Assembly (NCBI GenBank): GCA_046294265.1 | Contig: JBKBKC010000009.1 | Coordinates: 1 to 64,000, forward strand | DNA: 64,000 nucleotides | DNA from: JBKBKC01 sp046294265 | Lineage (GTDB): Bacteria > Pseudomonadota > Alphaproteobacteria > Rhodobacterales > Rhodobacteraceae | Direction of reading: 5' to 3' | In this document: positions 58,403 through 64,000 of the stretch, piece after piece | Layout of the letters: the number at the start of each line of letters is the position of its first letter | Position numbering within the stretch: the stretch's first letter is position 1 | Position numbers and translations under genes: made by a program | Notes under the pieces: model-generated | What the model saw: only the letters and a program-made list of their open reading frames with translations | Told to the model about the DNA's origin: nothing | Databases searched by the model: none

Positions 58403-59575
58403 ATGTTGTCCCTGCTGTCCCGAGCCCGCAAGGCGATCCTTCGCCCTGTGGCGGTCCTATCGATGGGCGCGCTTGCCGCCTGTGACCTTCCGGTGGCGGG
58501 TGGCGGCGGCGGTCCGCTGATCGACACGCGCGCCCCCGTGGCCGTGGCGCTGCTGGTGCCCGGCGGATCGGGCCAGGCCTCGGACGAATTGCTGGCGCGG
58601 TCGCTGCAGAACGCCGCGCGGCTGGCGATTTCCGATCTCGGCGATGCCGCGCGGATCGACCTGCGGGTCTATAACACCTCCGGCCAGCCCGCACAGGCCC
58701 AGGCCATGGCGATCCGCGCCGCCGACGAGGGCGCGCGCATCATCCTTGGCCCCGTCTTCGCGCAGGAGGCCAATGCCGCCGGCGTCGCGATGGCTGCCCG
58801 CGGCATCAACGTGCTGTCCTTTTCCAACAACACCGACATCGCGGGGGGCAATGTCTATGTCCTTGGCCCGACCTTCCGCAACACGGCCGAGCGGCTGGCG
58901 GGATATGCCCGCCGCCAGGGCAAGTCGCGGCTGATGATCGTGCATGACCGCACATCGGCGGGCGAATCCGGTCGGGCGGCGATCCAGCAGGGGGCCGCGC
59001 GGGCGGGTCTTGGCGTCGTGGGCACCGCGGCCTACGAGTTCAGCCAGAACGGCATCGCGCAGGCCATTCCCGGCATCGCCGCCGCGGCCCGGGCCAATGG
59101 CGCGGACACGCTGTTCATGACCGCCGACACGGCCGGGGCGCTGCCCCTCGTGTCGCAGCTCCTGCGCGATTCCGGCGCCTCGCAGCAGTTCATCGGCCTC
59201 ACCCGCTGGGACATTCCGCAACAGACTCTGGGCCTGCCCTCGGTGCAGGGCGGATGGTTCGCGCTGCCCGACCCGTCGCTCTACCAGCAGTATCAGTCGC
59301 GCTACCAGACCGCCTTCGGAGAGGCGCCGCACCCGATCTCGGGCCTTGCCTATGACGGGATCGCGGCCATCGGCGCGCTGGTCAGGAACGGCCAGTCCAA
59401 TGCGCTGACCGGGGCCGGACTGACCCAGAGCACGGGCTTCGTGGGGGTGAACGGCATCTTCCGGCTGCGCGGCGACGGCACCAACGAACGCGGTCTGGCA
59501 GTGGCCACGATCCGCAACAACCAGGTCGTGGTGATCGAACCGGCACCGCGCAGCTTCTCCGGTGCCGGGTTCTGA
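58403..59575 (+). CDS. LppC/LpoA-like lipoprotein (penicillin-binding protein activator)
   Basis: The 390-residue protein has a lipoprotein signal ending in lipobox LAAC (Cys27) and a periplasmic-binding-protein type I fold: VAVALLVPGGSGQASDELLA, ARIILGPVFAQEANAAGVAM, VLSFSNNTDIAGGNVYVLGP and GADTLFMTADTAGALPL. This is the LppC domain of LpoA, which in E. coli is an outer-membrane activator of PBP1A; the E. coli protein has an additional N-terminal TPR domain that is missing here. Position beside rsmI and yraN is conserved in many proteobacteria. GAGG lies 7 bases upstream of the ATG. Confidence 0.87.
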   Translation: MLSLLSRARKAILRPVAVLSMGALAACDLPVAGGGGGPLIDTRAPVAVALLVPGGSGQASDELLARSLQNAARLAISDLGDAARIDLRVYNTSGQPAQAQAMAIRAADEGARIILGPVFAQEANAAGVAMAARGINVLSFSNNTDIAGGNVYVLGPTFRNTAERLAGYARRQGKSRLMIVHDRTSAGESGRAAIQQGAARAGLGVVGTAAYEFSQNGIAQAIPGIAAAARANGADTLFMTADTAGALPLVSQLLRDSGASQQFIGLTRWDIPQQTLGLPSVQGGWFALPDPSLYQQYQSRYQTAFGEAPHPISGLAYDGIAAIGALVRNGQSNALTGAGLTQSTGFVGVNGIFRLRGDGTNERGLAVATIRNNQVVVIEPAPRSFSGAGF

Positions 59576-62393
59576 GGTCGCGGCGCAGCCTGCCGCGGCC
59601 CCCATTCGCGACGCGGGCGCGGACGACCCGCTGGCCTACGGCCCGTCCAACCTGATCCTGCCAGCCGAGGCGATCCTGGACCGGGCGGCGCTGTTGGGCG
59701 CCATCACGGCCGACATCGTGGCCCGCCCCGGCCTGCCCGCGGGCGCGCTGCGCGCCCAGGCGGTGCGCCATCTGGCCGAGGCGCGCAGCACCGCCAACGC
59801 GCGCCTGGCCGCCGCCTTCGCCGCCCATCCGACCGAATCGCGCCTCCTGATCCGCGCGCAGGCCTGGCTGACCGATGCGCTGGTCACCACGGCGCTGGAC
59901 GTGGCGATGACCCACGCCCACCCCCTGCCCAACCCCACCGAGGCCGAGCGCATCGCCATCTTGGCCGTTGGCGGCTATGGCCGCGCCGAAATGGCCCCGC
60001 ATTCCGATGTAGACCTCTTGTTCCTCACCCCATGGAAGATCACCCCCTGGGCCGAAAGCGTGATCGAAACCACGCTCTACATGCTGTGGGACCTCAAGCT
60101 GAAGGTGGGCCACGCCAGCCGCACGGTGAAGGACTGCATCCGCCTTGCGCGCGAGGATATCACGATCCGCACCGCCCTTCTGGAACACCGCCACCTCGCA
60201 GGCCACCGACCGCTGACCGATGAGCTGGGCGAACGGCTGTGGTCCGAATTGTTCCGCACCACCGGCGCGGCCTTCATCGAGGCGAAGCTCGCCGAACGCA
60301 GCGATCGGCACAAGCGGCAAGGCGGCCAGCGCTACATGCTGGAACCCAACGTGAAAGAGGGCAAGGGGGGTCTGCGCGATCTGCAGACGCTCTACTGGAT
60401 CGGCAAATACCTGCATCGCGTGCCCTATGCCGCGGGCCTTGTGGATGCGGGCCTGTTCAGCCAGGACGAATACGAGACGTTCCGGCGGGCCGAGGATTTC
60501 CTCTGGGCCGTGCGCTGCCACCTGCACCACATCGCAGGCCGCGCGATGGACCAGTTGACCTTCGACATGCAGGTCGAGGTGGCCGAGCGTCTGGGATACC
60601 GCGATGCGGGCGGACGGCGGGCGGTCGAGCATTTCATGCAGGACTATTTCCGCCATGCCACCCGTGTGGGCGAACTTACCCGTATCTTCCTCACCGGGCT
60701 GGAGGCGCGGCACGTCAAGCCCGAGGCTTCGATCATCGGCTTCCTGCGGCGTCCCAAGAAGGTGCGCGCGGGGTTTCGCGTGGCACAGGGGCGGCTGGAT
60801 GTGGTCGATGCAAAGGCCTTTCTGGCCGACAAGCTGAACCTCCTGCGCGCCTTCCAGGAGGGGCTGCGCACCGGATACCTCCTGCACCCCAACACGATGC
60901 GGCTGGTGGCCGCGAACCTCACCCTGATCGACGACGAGATGCGCGCCGACCCCGAGGCTGCGGGCCTTTTCCTCGACATGCTGCTGAACCATGGCAACCC
61001 CGAACGCGCGCTGCGCCGGATGAATGAACTGGGCGTGCTCGCCGCCTTCATCCCCGAGTTCGAACCCATCGTCGCAATGATGCAATTCAACGTCTATCAC
61101 CACTACACGGTGGACGAACACACGATCCAGACGATCCGCACCCTGGCCCAGATCGAACGGGGCGAACTGGTCGAGGAACTGCCCGTCGCCTCCGGCATCC
61201 TCAAGGCCGGGGTAAACCGGCGCGTCCTTTACGTGTCGCTCCTCTGCCACGACATCGGCAAGGGCCGGCCCGAGGATCACTCGATCCTGGGCGCGCAGAT
61301 CGCCCGCCGCGTGGCGCCCCGGCTGGGCCTGACGCCCGAGGACTGCGAAACCGTCGAATGGCTGGTGCGCTATCACCTCCTGATGTCCGACATGGCGCAA
61401 AAGCGCGACCTCAGCGATCCCCGCACCCTGCGCGACTTCGCCAAGGCGGTAAAGACGCGCAGGCGGCTGGACCTTCTGTGCGTCCTCACCGTCTGCGACA
61501 TCCGCGGCGTCGGCCCCACCACCTGGAACAACTGGAAGGCGATGCTCCTGCGCAAGCTCTACCGCGACACCGCGGCGGCGCTGGAAGGCGGGCTGGAGGC
61601 CGTGAACCGCGAGAACCGCGAGAAAGAGGCCAAGGCCCTGCTGCGCCAGCGCCTTGCCGGCTGGGCCCGCGCCGACATCCAGCGCGAGCTTGCGCGCCAC
61701 TACGCCCCCTACTGGCAAGGCCTTTCGACCGAGACCCAGGCGGTGTTCGCGGGCCTCCTCCTCAATATCGAGGACAACGAGATCCGCATCGACCTTCACC
61801 CCGACCCCGACCGCGACGCCACCCGCGCCACCTTTGCGCTGGCCGACCATCCGGGCATCTTCTCGCGCCTCGCCGGTGCCCTGGCGCTGGCGGGTGCCAA
61901 TGTGGTGGACGCGCGCACCTATACCTCCAAGGATGGCTACGCCACCGCTGCCTTCTGGGTGCAGGACGCCGACGGCCACCCCTATGAGGACAGCCGCCTG
62001 CCCCGCCTGCGCACCGTCATCGCGCGCACCCTGCGGGGCGAGGTCGTGCCCCGCGACGCCCTGCGCGACCGCGACCGCATCAAGAAGCGCGAGCGTGAGT
62101 TCCGCTTTCCCACGCACATCATCTTCGACAACGACGGCTCCGAGATCTATACGATCATCGAGGTCGATACCCGTGACCGCCCCGGCCTCCTTTACGACCT
62201 CACGCGCACCCTTGCGGCCTCCAACATCTACATCGCCTCCGCGGTCATCGCGACCTACGGCGCGCAGGTGGTCGATACCTTCTACGTCAAGGACATGTTC
62301 GGCCTGAAACTCCACTCCAAACCGAAGCAGGAGGCGTTGGAGCGCAAGCTGCGCCAGGCCATCGCCGAGGGCGCGGAGCGCGCGCGGGAATGA
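59562..62393 (+). CDS. glnD: Bifunctional PII uridylyltransferase / uridylyl-removing enzyme
   Basis: GlnD senses glutamine and modifies or demodifies PII proteins that regulate nitrogen metabolism. This 943-residue protein has a nucleotidyltransferase domain with GGYGRAEMAPHSDVDLLFL (GG and DxD metal site). The central GlnD linker contains YMLEPNVKEGKGGLRDLQTL. An HD phosphohydrolase domain follows (SLLCHDIGKGRPEDHS), then two C-terminal ACT domains (ADHPGIFSRLAGALALAGAN and EVDTRDRPGLLYDLTRTLA). The GTG at 59562 overlaps the end of the LppC-like gene by 14 bases, with no clear Shine-Dalgarno; the next start would be an internal GTG. It is coupled to murJ by an ATGA overlap. Confidence 0.96.
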   Translation: MPGSEVAAQPAAAPIRDAGADDPLAYGPSNLILPAEAILDRAALLGAITADIVARPGLPAGALRAQAVRHLAEARSTANARLAAAFAAHPTESRLLIRAQAWLTDALVTTALDVAMTHAHPLPNPTEAERIAILAVGGYGRAEMAPHSDVDLLFLTPWKITPWAESVIETTLYMLWDLKLKVGHASRTVKDCIRLAREDITIRTALLEHRHLAGHRPLTDELGERLWSELFRTTGAAFIEAKLAERSDRHKRQGGQRYMLEPNVKEGKGGLRDLQTLYWIGKYLHRVPYAAGLVDAGLFSQDEYETFRRAEDFLWAVRCHLHHIAGRAMDQLTFDMQVEVAERLGYRDAGGRRAVEHFMQDYFRHATRVGELTRIFLTGLEARHVKPEASIIGFLRRPKKVRAGFRVAQGRLDVVDAKAFLADKLNLLRAFQEGLRTGYLLHPNTMRLVAANLTLIDDEMRADPEAAGLFLDMLLNHGNPERALRRMNELGVLAAFIPEFEPIVAMMQFNVYHHYTVDEHTIQTIRTLAQIERGELVEELPVASGILKAGVNRRVLYVSLLCHDIGKGRPEDHSILGAQIARRVAPRLGLTPEDCETVEWLVRYHLLMSDMAQKRDLSDPRTLRDFAKAVKTRRRLDLLCVLTVCDIRGVGPTTWNNWKAMLLRKLYRDTAAALEGGLEAVNRENREKEAKALLRQRLAGWARADIQRELARHYAPYWQGLSTETQAVFAGLLLNIEDNEIRIDLHPDPDRDATRATFALADHPGIFSRLAGALALAGANVVDARTYTSKDGYATAAFWVQDADGHPYEDSRLPRLRTVIARTLRGEVVPRDALRDRDRIKKREREFRFPTHIIFDNDGSEIYTIIEVDTRDRPGLLYDLTRTLAASNIYIASAVIATYGAQVVDTFYVKDMFGLKLHSKPKQEALERKLRQAIAEGAERARE

Positions 62394-63934
62394 AGCCGAT
62401 CCGGCTGATCCGGTCCGTCGTCACCGTGGGCGGCTGGACCCTTCTGTCGCGCGGCGCGGGGTTCGTGCGCGACGTGATGATGGCGGCCTATCTGGGGGCG
62501 GGACCGGTGGCCGAGGCATTTCTGATCGCCTTTTCCCTGCCCAACATGTTCCGCCGGTTCTTTGCCGAAGGCGCGTTCAACCAGGCCTTCGTGCCGCTGT
62601 TCGCGAAAAAGCTGGAAGGGGGCGAGGATGCGCGCGGCTTTGCCCGCGATGCGTTCAACGGGCTGGCCACGGTGCTGATCCTCGTCTCGGTCCTGGGCAC
62701 GCTGGCGATGCCCTGGCTCGTCCTCGCCATGGCCTCGGGCTTTCAGGGCGACGCGCGGTTCGACCTCGCCGTGGGGTTCGGGCGCATCACCTTTGTCTAC
62801 ATCCTCTTCATCTCGCTGGTGGCGCTGCTGTCGGGGGTGCTGAACGCCCATGGCCGGTTCACCGAGGCGTCCTTTGTGCCCGTCCTGATGAACCTCATGT
62901 TCATCGCCGCCATGCTGATCGCCGACCGCGCGGGATGGGACATGGGCCTGACGCTGGCCTGGACCGTGCCCCTGACGGGCATCGCGCAACTGGCCTTTAC
63001 CTGGTGGTCGGCCACCCGGATCGGCTTCACCTTCGCCCCCGGCTGGCCGCGCTGGTCGCCCGACCTCAGGCGCCTGCTGATCATCGCGGGCCCCGCCGTG
63101 CTGGCGGGCGGGGTGGTGCAGATCAACCTCCTGGTCGGCCGCCAGGTTGCCAGCTTCACCGAAGGCGCCGTCGCCTGGCTGTCTTACGCCGACAGGCTCT
63201 ATCAGCTTCCCCTCGGCGTGGTGGGCATCGCCATCGGCACCGTCCTTCTGCCCGACCTCGCCCGTCGCCTGCGCGCGGGCGATGCGCAAGGCGGGCGCGA
63301 CAGCTTCAACCGCGGCACCGAATTCGCCCTCGCCCTCACCATCCCCGCCGCCGTGGCGCTGGTGGTGATCGCGATGCCGCTGTGTTCGGTGCTGTTCGAG
63401 CGCGGCGCCTTCGGCCCCGACGACACCGCCGCCACGGCGCTTGCGCTGGCGGCCTATGGCGCGGGCCTGCCCGCCTTCGTGCTGCACAAGGTCCTGCAAC
63501 CCCTCTATTACGCGCGCGAGGATACGCGCCGCCCCTTCCGCTATGCCCTGATCTCGATGGTGGTGAACGCAGCCTTCGCCGTGGGGATGATGCCCCTGAT
63601 CGGTTTCATGGCGGCGGCCCTTGCCACCACGGTCGCCGGCTGGGTCATGGTCTGGCAGCTCTGGCGCGGTGCGCGCGGGATGGGGCCCGAGGCCGCCTTT
63701 GACGACCGGATGCGCCGCCGCCTGCCCCGCATCATCGCTGCCTCGCTTCTGATGGGCGCGGTCCTCTGGGGCGCTGCCCTGCTGCTGGGCCCTGCCCTCG
63801 GCACGCCGGGGTGGCGCTATGCGGCCCTCGCAGCACTGATCGCGGCGGGGATTGTTGCCTATGGCGCGGCGGGCACGGCCCTCGGGGCCTTCCGCCCCGC
63901 CGACTTGCGCAGCGCCCTGCGCCGCCCGCGCTGA
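62390..63934 (+). CDS. murJ: Lipid II flippase MurJ (MviN)
   Basis: This 514-residue membrane protein with about 14 helices belongs to the MOP superfamily and flips lipid II for peptidoglycan synthesis. Typical segments are SRGAGFVRDVMMAAYLGAGP, FLIAFSLPNMFRRFFAEGAFNQAFVP, RLYQLPLGVVGIAIGTVLLP and FVLHKVLQPLYYAREDTRRP. The conserved Arg and Asp residues of the early helices are present. Its start overlaps the glnD stop (ATGA), an order common in alphaproteobacteria. Only 66 bases follow before the window ends. Confidence 0.96.
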   Translation: MKPIRLIRSVVTVGGWTLLSRGAGFVRDVMMAAYLGAGPVAEAFLIAFSLPNMFRRFFAEGAFNQAFVPLFAKKLEGGEDARGFARDAFNGLATVLILVSVLGTLAMPWLVLAMASGFQGDARFDLAVGFGRITFVYILFISLVALLSGVLNAHGRFTEASFVPVLMNLMFIAAMLIADRAGWDMGLTLAWTVPLTGIAQLAFTWWSATRIGFTFAPGWPRWSPDLRRLLIIAGPAVLAGGVVQINLLVGRQVASFTEGAVAWLSYADRLYQLPLGVVGIAIGTVLLPDLARRLRAGDAQGGRDSFNRGTEFALALTIPAAVALVVIAMPLCSVLFERGAFGPDDTAATALALAAYGAGLPAFVLHKVLQPLYYAREDTRRPFRYALISMVVNAAFAVGMMPLIGFMAAALATTVAGWVMVWQLWRGARGMGPEAAFDDRMRRRLPRIIAASLLMGAVLWGAALLLGPALGTPGWRYAALAALIAAGIVAYGAAGTALGAFRPADLRSALRRPR

Positions 63935-64000
63935 CCCCCTATGCGACCTCTTGCCGCGCTGTTATCCTGACCGGGCACATCAGCCCCCGAGACCCGCCAT

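Noticed and set aside
59382..62315. A 977-codon minus-strand open frame
   Set aside because: It is antisense to glnD; codon-position GC bias opens this frame by chance.
1..64000. tRNA, rRNA or CRISPR loci
   Set aside because: No cloverleaf with a GGTTCGAATCC-like arm and no regularly spaced repeats were seen in any intergenic region; the short gaps leave little room.

Overview
The window reads as chromosomal DNA of a Rhodobacteraceae (Rhodobacterales, Alphaproteobacteria) member. The base composition is very GC-rich, and the lineage-typical genes include an RpoH2-type sigma factor with an RpoE-like promoter, a long-form SAICAR synthase, a DUF2125 protein, a class II GlpX fructose-1,6-bisphosphatase and the order LppC-like / rsmI / yraN / gshB / comM. 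A short intergenic element with the core CAAATATCCC is scattered between operons in at least nine copies. No rRNA, tRNA, CRISPR array or prophage was recognised.

Layout. 1-120: the 5' end of an IS5-type insertion sequence, abutting the stop codon of the next gene. 117-3554: a MotA/ExbB-like plus MotB/OmpA-like membrane pair with a very long coiled coil in the B subunit. 3652-9641: housekeeping and small-metabolism genes (chaC, DUF2125, nadD, GNAT, ettA, a MaoC/CitE-like pair). 9642-14216: a decayed stretch with a frameshifted HAD-like gene, a SnoaL-like gene broken by a stop and a frameshift, an apparently intact histidinol-dehydrogenase-family paralogue, and long non-coding spans. 14217-19626: glpX, SAICAR synthase, a PfkB sugar kinase, dtd and an acyl-CoA synthetase. 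19767-24189: envelope and stress genes (Kbp/LysM, ABC exporter, two GlsB proteins, a cold-shock protein). 24378-27361: an esterase and an M3 peptidase.

27369-41018 is the most distinctive part. A CdhR-like regulator is divergent from a tightly overlapping operon: a BKACE-type dehydrocarnitine-cleavage enzyme, a lipocalin lipoprotein, a carnitine dehydrogenase fused to a betainyl-CoA thioesterase, an acyl-CoA dehydrogenase, an NDP-forming acyl-CoA synthetase and a CaiD-like hydratase. This could convert gamma-butyrobetaine or crotonobetaine to carnitine and carnitine to glycine betaine. A GMC flavoprotein oxidase/dehydrogenase, a choline-sulfatase (betC) and a CocE-type hydrolase follow. 41113-46110 is a complete peptide/nickel-type ABC importer, with both ATPases fused in one protein. 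The whole block looks like a catabolic region for quaternary amines and their esters.

46183-64000: a DUF4399 protein; an amino-acid ABC permease and binding protein without a local ATPase; a membrane-anchored MoeB-like enzyme; dut, coaBC and rpoH2; cobU and a CobC-like phosphatase; a glutathione S-transferase with an extra Cys-rich tail; comM, gshB, yraN and rsmI; an LppC/LpoA-like lipoprotein; glnD and murJ. Assignments rest on reading the sequence and on recalled family knowledge. No database search was run.
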